Shown: piece after piece, positions 36,782 to 49,027 of the stretch
Position numbering within the stretch: position 1 is the first letter of the stretch
Layout of the letters: every line of letters starts with the position of its first letter
Assembly (NCBI RefSeq): GCF_016811995.1
Contig: NZ_CP069159.1
Coordinates: 2,852,001 to 2,916,000, forward strand
DNA: 64,000 bases
Source: Citrobacter sp. R56
GTDB lineage: Bacteria; Pseudomonadota; Gammaproteobacteria; Enterobacterales; Enterobacteriaceae
Reading direction: 5' to 3'
The notes under the pieces: generated by a model
What the model saw: the letters and a program-made list of their open reading frames with translations, nothing else
Told to the model about the DNA's origin: nothing
The model's database searches: none
Position numbers and translations under genes: made by a program

Positions 36782-38632
36782 TTACCTGATTAATTGTTCT
36801 GCTTTCGACATGATCTGTGCACTGGATCGCGCCGTCTGATCATAATTGTAAATATCTGTACGATACTGGGTGTGCCCATCAGCACCGACGAACGCCGTCA
36901 GGTAATAGAGGTTAACCGGAATATTTTGGCGAATGTTGACATACCGTGTATCACCTTGCTTCAGAGCATCGGAGATACGGGTATCATTCCAGCCCGCATC
37001 CTGCAGCAGCATATTCGCCAACTCCGACGCTTTATTCACACGTACACACCCAGAACTGAGCGCTCGTGTGTCCTTCTGGAACAACGTGTGGTTTGGCGTA
37101 TCGTGCAGATAAATCGCTTCAGAACTGGGCATATTGAATTTATAGCGCCCTAATGAGTTGCGCGCGCCCGGTGCCTGCTGGAAGCGGAACGGGAGATTTG
37201 ACGCGGTAATCGTTCCCCAGTCGACCTGCCAGGGGTCGATCGCCTGTTTGCTGTTCCAGCCACGCATCACGGTATAACCGTGACGCTCCAGATAACCGGG
37301 GTCGTTCCACAGTTTCGGCAGGATGTCTTTCCGCGCCAGCGTCGGCGGGACATTCCACGGCGGGTTAACGACCACGTTATTCAATGCGCTGCTCATCATC
37401 GGCGTTTTGCGATCGGGACGGCCAACAATAACGCGCGACGCCAATACCTGGTTGCCGTTCTGGTAATACACCAGTGAATAGGCCGGAATATTCACCATAA
37501 TACCGGTGGATAATTCACCCGGCAGTAGCCGCAGACGCTGAATATTCAGCGCCAGGACACCCGCACGTTGCGCGGCGGTCACGTTTAACCAGTCGCGGGT
37601 TGCCGGACCCACGGAGCCATCCGCCCCCAGCCCCTGCCACACCTGAAAACGTTTAACGGCCTCGACCAGTTCACGATCGTAAACGCCGCGAACGGCGGGA
37701 GCCGATTTGCGTTTTGAGTTTGTTTGCCGCGCTGCCGGTTTCGCGTCAACGGCAACAGCAGAAGGACTGACCACCGCACTGGCTGGCGTTTCATCGCCAG
37801 GCAAAGCGATGTTTGGTCCCCCTTCCAGCATACCTGTCCGCTGTAAAATCTCCCGCAGCGCAGGAACGTCATTACTCCATTGGCCGGGTCGCAGCGTCGC
37901 GGTGCTGCTCAACTGCGGCCACGGGCGGGAATCCGCCACCAGCTTTAGCAAATCGCTATGCATCTCCGCGTACTGAGGGTGCTGAGGCGCCAGACTCGTC
38001 ACAAACGGGGCGAGCTGGCCATTTTCCAACGCGACCTGCCACTGGTTAATGACCGAAATGGGCGGTGTCGTCAGCGCATAGGGTTTATCGCTATACAGCC
38101 AACGCGTACCTTTCACCGGAATGTTGGCGATAAAATGGAGATACCCCATCATCGCGTCGGAAAGGACAGTATCCCGTGCAAGTCCCGTCACCGAAGGATC
38201 GGTCAGCAACGCAACCCAGGTGGTAAACTGTGGCTGAAATCCTGCAATCGCGACTTCAGCCAACTGCTGTTGAAACGCTTTTACCGCCTCGCGGTTCTCC
38301 CACATCGGTTTCATCTCTCGCGCCGCGTACAGAAGCTCGAGCTGATTCATATAGACCGGTGTATACCCGGACGGTAATTGCGATTGTATTTCGGCGCGGG
38401 CTTTATCTGCCGCGCCTTCTGGAAGAGGTTGAATCCCGGCCATCATCGCAGTGACGGGCGATTGGGCTTGCGGCTGCGACAACGCGGTAGGCTGTTCGCT
38501 GAGCGCGGCGGAACTGTCACCTGGAATCATTTCAGGCTCGTCGGCCTGCACACTAAACAGTGGAGCAAATATTACGACCAGGCATAAACTGATTGCCGAG
38601 AGCCGACGACCACATATTTTATTAAGCAACAT
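36782..38632 (-). CDS. ldtD: L,D-transpeptidase LdtD (YcbB)
   Basis: LdtD (616 aa) forms 3-3 peptidoglycan crosslinks in the periplasm and supports beta-lactam tolerance when overproduced. It has a signal peptide (residues 1-30, ends SVQA), a scaffold domain, a peptidoglycan-binding domain (about 320-355, [20 protein letters not shown]) and a YkuD catalytic domain (about 380-560). The catalytic Cys lies in [12 protein letters not shown] near residue 529 and the upstream His in YLHDTPNH. The start ATG 38632 follows AAGGG. Cpx envelope stress induces it in E. coli; candidate CpxR boxes lie upstream. Confidence 0.95.
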   Translation of the reverse strand: MLLNKICGRRLSAISLCLVVIFAPLFSVQADEPEMIPGDSSAALSEQPTALSQPQAQSPVTAMMAGIQPLPEGAADKARAEIQSQLPSGYTPVYMNQLELLYAAREMKPMWENREAVKAFQQQLAEVAIAGFQPQFTTWVALLTDPSVTGLARDTVLSDAMMGYLHFIANIPVKGTRWLYSDKPYALTTPPISVINQWQVALENGQLAPFVTSLAPQHPQYAEMHSDLLKLVADSRPWPQLSSTATLRPGQWSNDVPALREILQRTGMLEGGPNIALPGDETPASAVVSPSAVAVDAKPAARQTNSKRKSAPAVRGVYDRELVEAVKRFQVWQGLGADGSVGPATRDWLNVTAAQRAGVLALNIQRLRLLPGELSTGIMVNIPAYSLVYYQNGNQVLASRVIVGRPDRKTPMMSSALNNVVVNPPWNVPPTLARKDILPKLWNDPGYLERHGYTVMRGWNSKQAIDPWQVDWGTITASNLPFRFQQAPGARNSLGRYKFNMPSSEAIYLHDTPNHTLFQKDTRALSSGCVRVNKASELANMLLQDAGWNDTRISDALKQGDTRYVNIRQNIPVNLYYLTAFVGADGHTQYRTDIYNYDQTARSSAQIMSKAEQLIR

Positions 38633-38650
38633 CCCTTGCCCCCTGTTTTC

Positions 38651-38665
38651 TTAATCATACTTTAC
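38651..38665 (-). promoter_or_regulatory. Candidate CpxR box upstream of ldtD
   Basis: On the minus strand GTAAAGTATGATTAA fits GTAAA-N5-GTAAA with partial match in the second half-site. It is 19-33 bp before the ldtD start. A second near match on the plus strand, GTAAAGAAGTTTAAA, lies at 38781-38795. ldtD is a Cpx regulon member in E. coli; the exact site here is an inference. Confidence 0.4.
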
Positions 38666-38828
38666 ATTGCAAGACCGTCTGCTTAACGCCAATACACACG
38701 GAAGTATGACGAGCAAGCCTGCTTACTCGTCAGGCTTACCTTCAGTATATAAACATCAAAAAGTTTTTGCCTGACCTAATGTAAAGAAGTTTAAAGATAT
38801 TTCACCCAACATTGCTGTTTTCTGAAAA

Positions 38829-38856
38829 GGAAAAGGCGGCCTTTCAGCCGCCCTTT
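38829..38856 (-). terminator. mukFEB terminator
   Basis: The minus-strand stem GGGCGGC-TGAAAG-GCCGCCTTTTCC has a T-rich tail and sits immediately after the mukB stop. Confidence 0.7.
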
Positions 38857-38860
38857 TCAT

Positions 38861-41800
38861 CTAGCTTGCCTGCGATGAGGCATCTTCGGTCCCTGGAAGA
38901 GGCTCAGGTAATTGCGGGGCAAAACCACGCAACCCAACCACATGAACGTGTTCCGTATTATGGAAGACCTTACGCACCAGTTTGTAAGTGGTGCCTTTCT
39001 CCGGGCTGATGTTTTCTGGCGCCGCGATGATAAGTTGCATCTGCAAACGTTCGCACAGTTCGAACAGGGTTGCGATGGAACGCGCATCCAGTCGGGCCGC
39101 TTCATCAAGGAACAACAGACGGCATGGAGAGATGTCTTTTCCGCGCAGTCTGCGTCCTTCATCTTCCCAGCTTTGTACTACCATCACCAGAATGGACATC
39201 CCGGTACCGATCGCTTCACCGGTAGACAAGGCGCCGGATTCTGCTCGCAACCAACCGTCAGACCCACGGTTAACTTCGACTTCCATTTCCAGGTAGTTAC
39301 GGTAATCCAGGAGCTCCTCGCCAATCGTCTGCGGCGTACGCTGCCCCATATCGATCTGCGGATTCAGACGCTGATACAGCTTCGCCAGCGCTTCGGAGAA
39401 GGTCAGGCGGTTGCTGTTAAACAGATCCTGATGCTGTTCATGTTGCTCAGAAAGGACATCCAGCAACGTGGCATGGGTTTCGCGGACATTGACGTTCAGA
39501 CGCACGCTGTTGACCTGACCGAAGGAAACGCTCTGCAATCCCTGGTTCAACATGCGAATACGGTTCTGCTCACGCTGGATAGTCTTGCGAATAATATTCG
39601 CCACGCTGCGTGAACTGATCGCCAGCTTCTGTTCGCGGGAGGTCAACTCTTCCGTCAGACGGCTCAGTTCGATCTCCATTTGTTCAATGGCTTCAACCGG
39701 ATCGTCAGTACGGATAATATCCTGGCGAATACGTTCGCGCAGGTGTTGATAGACCGCCACGAAGAACTGAATTTTACGCTCAGGACGTTTCGGATCTTCA
39801 GACATCCGCAGAACATCGCGAAGATGTTCGTTATCCGCCACGGCCAGACGCAGCGCACCGAGCGCCTTATCCGACATGGAACGGAGTTCATCCGCCGACA
39901 GATAGGCCAGTTCGCGACGGTGAAGGCGACGCTCAACGCCGTTGTCTTTCACCATCCGCATGACGGCACACCATCCTGCTTTCGCGGTCACGACCTGCTC
40001 ACGCATTTCATGATAATCACGCTCAAGCTTGCGCAGTTTGCGGGTCAGGTTGTCCATTTCCGCTTCGCAGAAGGTCAACGCTTTTTCCAGTTGGTTACGA
40101 CGGGCGCGGTTATTGCTCAACTGCGCATGCAGCTCATCACGACGAATGCGGGCACGCTCTTCCGCGCCGCTGTCAGCACGAACGCCGATATCCTGCAATT
40201 CGCGCTGCAAATCGTTAAGCAGCTCTTTTTTGGTGTCGTACGAACTTTTCAACGACGCCATAACCTGATTGTACTGACTCAACTGCGCAGCGTGTCCACG
40301 CAATGCTTCGCGAGCACGGGTTCGTTCAGCTTCAGCATGCTCCAGACGTTCACGCAGTTTCTCGTTCAGATCGCTGTTGCCGCTGAGCATTTCCGCCGAG
40401 TCGGAGTAGCTAAAGTGGGCACGACGCTGCACTACTTCGCTCAGCGCAAAGGCCTGCTGACGCGCATCACGCTGCACCTGCTGAGAATACGCATAGTCTT
40501 CTTTCAACTGCTCAAACTGTTCCGGATCGCTTTGCAGAACAGAAACGATAGGTTCCAGTTTAGCCAGCTGGTTACCATGCTGCTGCACAAAACGCGCGGC
40601 TTCCTGAGCCTCATCCAGGCGCTCCTGAATTTCATCAACGCGATCTGCCAGCATTTCATCACTCAGCAGATTCAGGCGTGGCAACAAGCGGTTCAGGGCG
40701 GAAACGCCCTCTTTAGCCTGTTCAAACTGGACACGTTGCTGCTGATTCTCATTTTCATGATTGGTCAGCGCGCGTTCCAGTTCAACACGGCGACCATTCA
40801 GCTGGCGAATTTCCGCTTCCGGGTCGGCATCAAAGGCAACACTTAAGTGGCTGCCGATAAAACGGCTGAACGCCTGGTGCAGACGCTGGGTTTTCTGTAC
40901 ATCGAAAGAGAGCGTCGCGAACCGTTCGGAAAGCCCTTCACGCTCGGCGTGCAGGTTTTCAATACGGTTTTCACGCGCCGCGCGCCCGAAGATCGGGACT
41001 TCCGGGAAGCGGGAGTAGCGCCACTGGCGCTCGGCAGTCTTCACCACCACCGCTTTTTCCAGTTCGTCGACGCTGAAGACGCTGTCATCAAACGACTGCG
41101 GGTCACCTTCGATAAAATAGAGATCTTCAGGGCAATCCGTCAGCCCTTCCAGCTGTTCGCTGATGAGAGACAGATCCGGCACCACGATCGCATGGCGCGA
41201 AGGGCCATACAGCGCGGAGAAGTACGGCGCATCTTCAAGGCTGACGTCATCATAAATTTCGGACAACAGCACGCCGCCAAAACGTTCGGCCAGCGTATTC
41301 AGACGCTGATCTTCCGAGCCGCCCGGCTGGCTTAAGCGTTCAATCTCTTCATCTATCGCATTTTTACGCGCGCCCACTTCGTCGCGCTCAACAATCGCCT
41401 CACGTTCACGTTCGAGCAATTGTTGCAGATACTCGGTCACGTCCTGTCCGGAGGTAAACTCTTCGCCACTCTGCTCGCACAACTGATTCAGGCTATTTTG
41501 CGCCGCCAGCCAGACAGGGGCTCGCCGCATCAAATGCTGAATACGCGACTCAACCTGCTCCTGCTCCTGGCGCAGCGTCATTCGCTGTTCACGCGCATTC
41601 GACACGCTGTCAGAAAGGTCGGCGATGCGTGCTTCCAGTTCCTGATGCAGAGCTTCCAGTTCGTCGATATCGAAATGCTTACCCTGACGCTTACAAAACT
41701 CAGCCAACAGGCGTTCGGCTTCCTGTTGTTCACGCAGACGCTGTTCCAGTTCGTTCAAACGCATACGCAACGGCTGAACCTGTTCTGCCAGATGACGCTG

Positions 41801-43321
41801 GTTGACGCCGTCGCGCAGCAGTTCCCGTGCGACATCCCACGCTTCACCGCGCGCCAGCGGGCCATTGATCGCCGCCACCAGCTGATACGCCTGCTCAAAC
41901 TGACTGTGCGCGGTTTGCGCCACACTCATTTTTTGTTCCAGCGAGAGCAGTTTTTCCGTCGCTTCCTGCTCTTTGGCCTGGAAGGTTTCCAGCCACTGCG
42001 CCGCACTGTCCGCCGTTAAATCCGGCAGATGGCAAATTTCTTTAGCCCGGGCAAGCGCCTGAATCGCCTGGTTGTATTGAATGGCGCGCGTTTGCTGTAC
42101 ATCCAACGCCTGCTGATAATCGGCGAGCTGATTTTTCAGCTCATCCACTTCCAGCTCTGCGGCTTCGGCACGAGCTTCATTCTCTTCCTGACGATCGACC
42201 GCTTCGGCGACCACTTCATTTTGTTCTTCAAGGCGGATCTGTAATTCATCCAGGTCAGCCTCGTAACGTTCAATTTTTTCTTGCTGACGCAGGGCCGTTT
42301 GCACCAGATTCAGGTGATCGCTCGCCGCCTGATAGTCGGCTTCCAGATCGCCCTCTGCACCGTTGTGCTCGCCCAGTTCACGCGCCATATCGACGTGCTT
42401 GTACTGCTCCGCCGCCAGTTGCTTACGGGAGGTGTGCAATTCACGGCGATACTCAAGGGCTTTATCCAGATGGACCCGCCGCTCGTTAGCATGACGCATG
42501 TAGTCAGCCGCCACATAGTTAGTGGCTTCGCTGATTAGATGCTTAAACAAGTCGCGGTCAGACTGGGTGACGCGAATCGCTTCCAGCGTCATACGGTTTT
42601 CACGCAGCGCAGCTTCCATATCCTGGAACGCTTTACGTACGCCGCTGTTTTCCGGCAGCAGGTAGTCGCGCAGCGAGCGCGTAATCGCGCTGGAGATACC
42701 GCCGTAAAGTGACGCTTCGATCAGTCGATAGAATTTACTGCGGTCTGACGCGGAGCGGAGACGGCGAGCAATAATGCCCAGATCGAACATCAACGAGTGA
42801 TAGTCGGTGATGGAGTTGAACTGCTTAAACTGCACGCCTTCCATCTCGTCGAGCTTTTCTTTCAGCTCCGCAAGCGTCAGCACGCGAGCCTGGCGATCGT
42901 TGAGGGTTTCCGTGACCAGTTGCGTCGGTTGTACCGACATCGGCAGCCCCTGAATGGCGAACGGCTTGATGTCGACTTTACGGTCACGCCCGGCAACCTG
43001 CTGCAAACGTACGCCCACAACCACACGCTGATGGCGTGAGTTGAGGACATCCAGCATGGAGTAACAGACGCCTGCTTTCAGCTTACCGTGCAGACCTTTG
43101 TCTCGCGATCCGCTGGTCGCTCCCGCCTCGGTGGTATTACGGAAGTGCAGCAGGGTCAGGTCCGGGATAAGTGCCGTAACGAACGCCGCCATGGTGGTGG
43201 ATTTCCCTGCCCCGTTCCCCCCGGATAACGTGGTGACCAGTTCATCGAGATCAAACGTTCGGGCGAAGAAACCGTTCCAGTTAATCAGCGTTAGTGAGCG
43301 AAATTTACCGCGTTCAATCAT
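38861..43321 (-). CDS. mukB: Chromosome condensin subunit MukB
   Basis: MukB (1486 aa) is the SMC-like ATPase of the MukBEF condensin, which loads on DNA and forms axial cores that help segregate the chromosome. The N-terminal head has Walker A GGNGAGKS (residues 34-41). Two long coiled coils flank a hinge (about 650-800, around [19 protein letters not shown]). The C-terminal head has the signature [14 protein letters not shown] and Walker [12 protein letters not shown]. Length equals E. coli MukB. Its ATG shares one base with the mukE stop (TAATG), so translation is coupled. MatP excludes it from Ter. Confidence 0.97.
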   Translation of the reverse strand: MIERGKFRSLTLINWNGFFARTFDLDELVTTLSGGNGAGKSTTMAAFVTALIPDLTLLHFRNTTEAGATSGSRDKGLHGKLKAGVCYSMLDVLNSRHQRVVVGVRLQQVAGRDRKVDIKPFAIQGLPMSVQPTQLVTETLNDRQARVLTLAELKEKLDEMEGVQFKQFNSITDYHSLMFDLGIIARRLRSASDRSKFYRLIEASLYGGISSAITRSLRDYLLPENSGVRKAFQDMEAALRENRMTLEAIRVTQSDRDLFKHLISEATNYVAADYMRHANERRVHLDKALEYRRELHTSRKQLAAEQYKHVDMARELGEHNGAEGDLEADYQAASDHLNLVQTALRQQEKIERYEADLDELQIRLEEQNEVVAEAVDRQEENEARAEAAELEVDELKNQLADYQQALDVQQTRAIQYNQAIQALARAKEICHLPDLTADSAAQWLETFQAKEQEATEKLLSLEQKMSVAQTAHSQFEQAYQLVAAINGPLARGEAWDVARELLRDGVNQRHLAEQVQPLRMRLNELEQRLREQQEAERLLAEFCKRQGKHFDIDELEALHQELEARIADLSDSVSNAREQRMTLRQEQEQVESRIQHLMRRAPVWLAAQNSLNQLCEQSGEEFTSGQDVTEYLQQLLEREREAIVERDEVGARKNAIDEEIERLSQPGGSEDQRLNTLAERFGGVLLSEIYDDVSLEDAPYFSALYGPSRHAIVVPDLSLISEQLEGLTDCPEDLYFIEGDPQSFDDSVFSVDELEKAVVVKTAERQWRYSRFPEVPIFGRAARENRIENLHAEREGLSERFATLSFDVQKTQRLHQAFSRFIGSHLSVAFDADPEAEIRQLNGRRVELERALTNHENENQQQRVQFEQAKEGVSALNRLLPRLNLLSDEMLADRVDEIQERLDEAQEAARFVQQHGNQLAKLEPIVSVLQSDPEQFEQLKEDYAYSQQVQRDARQQAFALSEVVQRRAHFSYSDSAEMLSGNSDLNEKLRERLEHAEAERTRAREALRGHAAQLSQYNQVMASLKSSYDTKKELLNDLQRELQDIGVRADSGAEERARIRRDELHAQLSNNRARRNQLEKALTFCEAEMDNLTRKLRKLERDYHEMREQVVTAKAGWCAVMRMVKDNGVERRLHRRELAYLSADELRSMSDKALGALRLAVADNEHLRDVLRMSEDPKRPERKIQFFVAVYQHLRERIRQDIIRTDDPVEAIEQMEIELSRLTEELTSREQKLAISSRSVANIIRKTIQREQNRIRMLNQGLQSVSFGQVNSVRLNVNVRETHATLLDVLSEQHEQHQDLFNSNRLTFSEALAKLYQRLNPQIDMGQRTPQTIGEELLDYRNYLEMEVEVNRGSDGWLRAESGALSTGEAIGTGMSILVMVVQSWEDEGRRLRGKDISPCRLLFLDEAARLDARSIATLFELCERLQMQLIIAAPENISPEKGTTYKLVRKVFHNTEHVHVVGLRGFAPQLPEPLPGTEDASSQAS

Positions 43322-44025
43322 TACTCTTCCTCTCCACTGTCCGCCTGATTCTCTTCGGTCTCATCATTGAGCTGTAGATGGTTTTCGACAGGCATCGCTT
43401 CGCCATCACGAATTAAGCGGCGCTGCGCTTCACGAGGATCGTCGCCGCTACGGACATCCGCCCCAAAGCGAAAGACCGACTCGGTGATGCGGAATTTACT
43501 GCTGTCGTGGCCCATAAACCACACCATGCCCAGGCGACGCAGACGGTTTAACGATGAACGTACCTTTTCCTGCAGTTTCTGACGGTCAACGTCTGAACCG
43601 GTCGAGCGGTTGTTTACCAACTTCAACAGTTTGGCTTCGTCAGCCAGCGTCAGCAGTTCGTCGTACAACTCTTGCTGGGTAAAAATCCCTTCATTCGCCA
43701 GACGTTCCGGACTGAGATAGAGATAGCACAGGATTTTACCGACCATCATGTCCAGCTCAGACAACACGGAGCGCGGAATAATCGTTGTGGAACGCGGGCG
43801 AAGATAGAAGAAACCTTCCGGCGCGCGAATTAACTCAACGTTATAGCGGCTGTAAAACTCTTCCAGATATTCCTGAAAATCCATCAGAAAGGCATGGTTA
43901 TCCAGTTCATCCAGACCAATATGTCTGCCCGAGCGTAGTGCGCTGTCCAGCGCCGGAAATAACGGGTTTGCCAGCGCCTGCGCCAGCTTAACCGGCATCA
44001 CTTGTTCAATATTTGTCAATGACAT
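43321..44025 (-). CDS. mukE: Condensin subunit MukE
   Basis: MukE (234 aa) is a kite-type winged-helix dimer that bridges MukF and the MukB heads. The translation from ATG 44025 ([21 protein letters not shown]) matches E. coli in length; an in-frame upstream start lies within mukF and is rejected. The C-terminus is acidic ([14 protein letters not shown]). The gene overlaps the mukF 3' end by 20 bp and its stop overlaps the mukB start by 1 bp, enforcing coupled synthesis in the complex. Confidence 0.96.
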   Translation of the reverse strand: MSLTNIEQVMPVKLAQALANPLFPALDSALRSGRHIGLDELDNHAFLMDFQEYLEEFYSRYNVELIRAPEGFFYLRPRSTTIIPRSVLSELDMMVGKILCYLYLSPERLANEGIFTQQELYDELLTLADEAKLLKLVNNRSTGSDVDRQKLQEKVRSSLNRLRRLGMVWFMGHDSSKFRITESVFRFGADVRSGDDPREAQRRLIRDGEAMPVENHLQLNDETEENQADSGEEE

Positions 44026-45328
44026 GCGCCTGTACCTTGGCTCCGTAATCATTAATCGGCTGCCATTTCGGCGGCAGTCCGGTGAAATCTGCTTGCGCTA
44101 CGCCAAGACGTACCGCTTGATCAATAACAATACGCGCGACGTCAAAATGACGCGCACGCGGGTATTGCGCCAGATACTCGCGCACCACCAGACCGAGATC
44201 CAGTGGTGCTTGTCTGGATTTGTAGATAGCCAGCTGTTCTTCGATGAGCGCCGCCAGCTGTTCCCGAATCTCGTTAAATTCTTCATATTCCAGATCCGGC
44301 GGCAGCTCCCCGGTTACCTCTTCGTCGCGCAGGACCATCTCTTCATCGCGCATGTCCAGCAGGCGGTCTGCATTGGCGTAAGTTAGCGCCCACGGATCGT
44401 CAAAATAGGTCTGCACGGACTGACGTAAACGTTGCGCAAAGACGCGGTTTTTATCCATATCAATCGCGGTACGGATAAATTTATGCACGTGCCGGTCATA
44501 GCCAATCCACAAGTCGATGGATTGCTGACCCCAGCTAATAATGCGATCCAGTTTGCTCTGGAGATCGAAGACCAGTCTGTCGACGAAATGTAGATCGTCG
44601 CGCGTCATGATCGCGTCCTGAATGTGCAACAGATTGGCTTGCAGCTTATCGCCCGCCGCTTCCAGCGTATCCTGAAGTTCACGCAACGTGCCGGAGGTTT
44701 CAGACAGCAACATTTCGCAGCTCGAAATCGCGGCGCGCCAGTCCTTGTTCAGTAACTGGGCAATGTCGTCTTTCACCTGCTGTTGCTGCTCGTCCATGAT
44801 GCGCTGCGTCAGGTCGATACTGTCGAAGATTTCCGCCACGGAATATTTCAACGGCGCATAGACATTACGATGCCAGTGGAACTCATCGCCGCCTTCACTC
44901 GCCGCATCTGCGGCACGCTTCAATTCACCCGCCACAATGGACAGCTGCATTGAGAGACGCAGCGTGGAAAACTCACGCTGGCGAATATAGTAGTCGGTAA
45001 TGCCGATCCCAAGCGGCGTCAGACGGTATATGGCATTCCCTTCCGCCTGCTCACTGGTAAAGCGGTTCAGCAGACGTTGACGAACCATATCGTTGATCGC
45101 GTTGTTGGCGCGCACGCCGATGGTTTCGCTGGTTTGCTCAAACGCATCACTGACATGGCGGAATGCATCCACCAGCTCCCCTTCGCTCATCTCACCGTCC
45201 AGACGCTCGCCGTTGAGCGTGGCCACCGCCAGCAGGAACGAAAGTCTGTCTACCGGCAGCGCGATGGAGAAGTCATTTTTTCTGGCCCAGGCAACCAGTT
45301 CGGGGACTGTCTGGGAAAATTCACTCAT
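44006..45328 (-). CDS. mukF: Condensin kleisin subunit MukF
   Basis: MukF (440 aa) is the kleisin of MukBEF. It has an N-terminal winged-helix dimerisation domain (about residues 1-120), a helical middle that binds MukE, and a C-terminal domain that binds the MukB head cap. It begins [20 protein letters not shown], as in E. coli. It lies 3 bp after cmoM and overlaps mukE by 20 bp, so the operon is cmoM-mukF-mukE-mukB. No unusual residues or truncation are seen. Confidence 0.96.
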   Translation of the reverse strand: MSEFSQTVPELVAWARKNDFSIALPVDRLSFLLAVATLNGERLDGEMSEGELVDAFRHVSDAFEQTSETIGVRANNAINDMVRQRLLNRFTSEQAEGNAIYRLTPLGIGITDYYIRQREFSTLRLSMQLSIVAGELKRAADAASEGGDEFHWHRNVYAPLKYSVAEIFDSIDLTQRIMDEQQQQVKDDIAQLLNKDWRAAISSCEMLLSETSGTLRELQDTLEAAGDKLQANLLHIQDAIMTRDDLHFVDRLVFDLQSKLDRIISWGQQSIDLWIGYDRHVHKFIRTAIDMDKNRVFAQRLRQSVQTYFDDPWALTYANADRLLDMRDEEMVLRDEEVTGELPPDLEYEEFNEIREQLAALIEEQLAIYKSRQAPLDLGLVVREYLAQYPRARHFDVARIVIDQAVRLGVAQADFTGLPPKWQPINDYGAKVQAHVIDKY

Positions 45329-45331
45329 AAG

Positions 45332-46111
45332 TTATCCTTGCATCTGCGATTTGCGAGCGGTGACATGAATGTAACGGCCAAGGCTAATGTAAGGCTCCTG
45401 GCGACAGTAGCGCGTTTCTAATTCGACTAACATTTCATAACAGTCACGCTGTTGGTGCTTCTCACGCAGATAATCATGAAACACACGTACACCCGTTTTG
45501 CCGGTAATCTGCCAGCCAATCTCTTCCAGCCATTGGTAAACCTGCCCCGGTTCACGCGGATAGTCTGGCGAAAGCGTACGTTTTTTACGTTTTGGCATCC
45601 CGACTTGCACGTAGTCAAAGTTCCCTGCCACCATGTTGTGCATCAACAGGCCGTTAGCATTGTAGAACATTAATGACAGTACGCCGCCGGGACGTAACAC
45701 AGACCAAAGCGTTTTTAACATGCTGACGGGGTCAGCGACCCACTCAAGCACAGCATGAAACAATATCAGATCAACCGGGCTTTCCAAATGCGAAGCAACA
45801 TCCTGAGCGGCGCATTGTATAAAATGCATGTTTCCGCTTACGCCTTTCGCCTCTGCCGCCAGCTGCGCGCGCGCAATCATTTCGCCGGACAGATCGCATA
45901 GCGTGACCCGATGACCCCGTTCAGCCATTTTGATCGCGGTTTGCCCTTCACCACCGCCAGCATCCAGGATGTGCAGTTTTTGCTCACCCATTTCCGCCAG
46001 TACACGGTCAAGATCTTGCCACAAAATGGCCTGCCGCAGCTGCCCCTTGGTGGTTCCGTAAATGTTACGGGAAAACTTTTCTGCAATGTCATCAAAATTG
46101 CGATCCCGCAT
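45332..46111 (-). CDS. cmoM: tRNA cmo5U carboxyl methyltransferase CmoM (SmtA)
   Basis: CmoM (259 aa) methylates 5-carboxymethoxyuridine at the wobble position of several tRNAs to give mcmo5U, using SAM. Class I methyltransferase motif I is LDAGGGEGQTA (about residues 47-57), with an acidic end of strand 2 (TLCDLSGEM). The start ATG 46111 (MRDRNFDDIAEKF) has a GGAG site upstream; the frame also opens with GTG four codons earlier. It heads the mukFEB operon with 3 bp to mukF, and is divergent from elyC. Confidence 0.94.
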   Translation of the reverse strand: MRDRNFDDIAEKFSRNIYGTTKGQLRQAILWQDLDRVLAEMGEQKLHILDAGGGEGQTAIKMAERGHRVTLCDLSGEMIARAQLAAEAKGVSGNMHFIQCAAQDVASHLESPVDLILFHAVLEWVADPVSMLKTLWSVLRPGGVLSLMFYNANGLLMHNMVAGNFDYVQVGMPKRKKRTLSPDYPREPGQVYQWLEEIGWQITGKTGVRVFHDYLREKHQQRDCYEMLVELETRYCRQEPYISLGRYIHVTARKSQMQG

Positions 46112-46246
46112 CGGGCTCTCCACAGGCGAACAAAGGGGTTCTCTGATAAAACCGCTATTTTGTCACAGCCACGCCGAGAATGAACCTGTCTGGTGTAATA
46201 TCCCTGCAGATCCCCTGCTGTATGGTTAAAAAAGGAACCAAAAAGG

Positions 46247-47026
46247 ATGCTTTTTACACTGAAGAAAGTGATTGGCGGTATGATGCTGCCGCTCCCGCTC
46301 ATGCTCTTGATCATGGGGGTGGGACTGGCGCTGGTGTGGTTTAGTCGCTTTCAAAAAACCGGCAAGGTGTGTCTGAGCCTGGGTTGGCTCGCATTATTAC
46401 TGTTAAGCCTGCAACCGGTTGCCGATCGCTTACTGAAACCGATCGAAGACCAGTATCCCACCTGGCAAAACACGCAAAAAGTCGAATATGTCGTGGTGCT
46501 GGGCGGCGGTTATACCTGGAATCCGCAGTGGGCGCCAAGTTCCAACTTGATCAGCAACAGCCTGCCGCGTCTCAACGAAGGGGTGCGGCTTTGGCTGGCC
46601 AATCCGGGGTCAAAACTGATTTTTACCGGCGCAAGAGCAAAAACGAATAATGTCAGTACGGCTGAAGCCGGAGCCAGAGTCGCGCAGTCACTCGGCGTGC
46701 CGCTAAGCGATATCATCACCCTGGACAGCCCCAAAGACACTGAAGAAGAAGCGGCGGCCGTTAAACAGGCCATCGGCGATGCGCCGTTCCTGCTGGTCAC
46801 TTCCGCGTCGCATTTACCGCGCGCCATGATTTTCTTCCAGCAGGCGGGGCTTCATCCGCTCCCCGCCCCGGCAAATCAGCTGGCGATTGATTCGCCGCTC
46901 AATCCGTGGGAGCGCGCGATCCCTTCTCCCGTCTGGTTGATGCACAGCGATCGCGTCGGATATGAAACCTTAGGCCGTATCTGGCAGTGGCTTAAGGGGG
47001 CCTCAGGCGAGCCAGGGCAGGAGTGA
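46247..47026 (+). CDS. elyC: Envelope biogenesis factor ElyC (YcbC)
   Basis: ElyC (259 aa) has two N-terminal membrane helices (about residues 8-34 and 42-60) and a periplasmic DUF218 domain with the typical VVLGGGYTWNP start, SLPRLNEGVRLW, IFTGARA and ITLDSPKDTEEEA motifs. In E. coli its loss causes lysis at low temperature through a defect in undecaprenyl-phosphate lipid carrier metabolism, so it supports peptidoglycan and ECA precursor synthesis. It overlaps the convergent ycbJ by 24 bp at the 3' ends. Confidence 0.93.
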   Translation: MLFTLKKVIGGMMLPLPLMLLIMGVGLALVWFSRFQKTGKVCLSLGWLALLLLSLQPVADRLLKPIEDQYPTWQNTQKVEYVVVLGGGYTWNPQWAPSSNLISNSLPRLNEGVRLWLANPGSKLIFTGARAKTNNVSTAEAGARVAQSLGVPLSDIITLDSPKDTEEEAAAVKQAIGDAPFLLVTSASHLPRAMIFFQQAGLHPLPAPANQLAIDSPLNPWERAIPSPVWLMHSDRVGYETLGRIWQWLKGASGEPGQE

Positions 47027-47896
47027 TTTGGCCGCAAGATCAAAGTTAGCGCGGTTAAAACGCCCTGTATTGACCAGTTGCGAAACTTCATCCCACAATA
47101 CATAGAGCCAACGCCGCCAGATAAAGGATTCTGCGACTGGCGCGCGTTGCAGGTAATGCCAGAGCAACCCTTCCGCCAGTGCGTTGTCCATCAAGCGAAA
47201 CAATTCGTACTCCCGTGGCGCCCACAGCATCACGCCAGGTCCTACCATTGCCAAAAGCTGATCGTTGCGGGCATCTTTAAGCATACTGCGCAAACTGAAA
47301 TTGCCGTGAATCAGTACGCAATTGTCGTTAAATCCTTCAAACAACGCAGGCAGGCATTCCCGGGTACGGAATAGAATGCGCTTGTCATGCATCGTTAACC
47401 CCGTATTGTTGAACTGGTTTAACGTGCTCCATAACACTTCGACACGCTGGCGGTACCAGGAAGGCCAGATATTTTCCTGCGTATTATCCACCGCGCCCAC
47501 ACAGCCACGGCTATCCTGACGATGCCAGGAGAGCAAACCTTCAACAATCTGGTCTTTTAAATGTTCCCACCGTTCAGGCGTTCGCGCTGGCGCTTCAACG
47601 GGTACGCCACGCATCCTTTCCAGCAGTAAAATATCGGGGCCGGGATGCTCTTCATGGGTCATGACGCCGTATATGACCGGCATACGCACCGTGCCGCTAC
47701 GCGCCAGCATGGTCGTTTTCCACGCCAACTGTTGCGCCATACCTGGCGTGGTGAAACTTCTCGCCATGAGCGGCATCGGTTTTCCCTGGCTGTCATACAG
47801 TGACCACAGCGCCGTATCTACCTTTTCATTCACGCACTCTATACGGCTGAGTTTTTCACCCAGTAAATGACTCAATTCGGCTCGCAGCTGTTCCAT
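47003..47896 (-). CDS. ycbJ: Uncharacterised aminoglycoside-phosphotransferase-like protein YcbJ
   Basis: YcbJ (297 aa) belongs to the kinase-like phosphotransferase (APH) superfamily. The Brenner-like motif appears as VLIHGNFSLRSMLKDA (about residues 193-208), where the usual catalytic HGD Asp is Asn. The later metal-binding region VGPGVMLWAPREYEL also departs from the canonical IDWE. This suggests it may not be an active kinase. Its role is unknown. It is convergent with elyC (24-bp overlap) and followed by kdsB on the same strand across 150 bp. Confidence 0.88.
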   Translation of the reverse strand: MEQLRAELSHLLGEKLSRIECVNEKVDTALWSLYDSQGKPMPLMARSFTTPGMAQQLAWKTTMLARSGTVRMPVIYGVMTHEEHPGPDILLLERMRGVPVEAPARTPERWEHLKDQIVEGLLSWHRQDSRGCVGAVDNTQENIWPSWYRQRVEVLWSTLNQFNNTGLTMHDKRILFRTRECLPALFEGFNDNCVLIHGNFSLRSMLKDARNDQLLAMVGPGVMLWAPREYELFRLMDNALAEGLLWHYLQRAPVAESFIWRRWLYVLWDEVSQLVNTGRFNRANFDLAAKSLLPWLA

Positions 47897-48050
47897 TTCA
47901 GATTGCCCTCATAAACGCTACTGCTTTCATAATGAGCGTCGTATGGACAGATGTCACCCTGATGAGATCAATTGATGAAAAGAAAAGTGGAGGAAAATCG
48001 TAACGGTACGACACCCCTCTCATAACTGAGCGGAGTGTCGGTATTGAAGC

Positions 48051-48976
<926 letters not shown>

Positions 48977-49027
48977 AGTTCCTCCAGATGGACCGGATTG
49001 TGATTCTGTAAATATTAACATAATCGT

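Noticed and set aside
39680-40846. 388-codon plus-strand frame
   Set aside because: Antisense to the mukB coiled coil. Long heptad-rich coding regions often leave the opposite strand open.
48009-48042. Hairpin after kdsB as a terminator
   Set aside because: CGACAC/GTGTCG can pair around a long loop, but the stem is imperfect and no T run follows on the minus strand.
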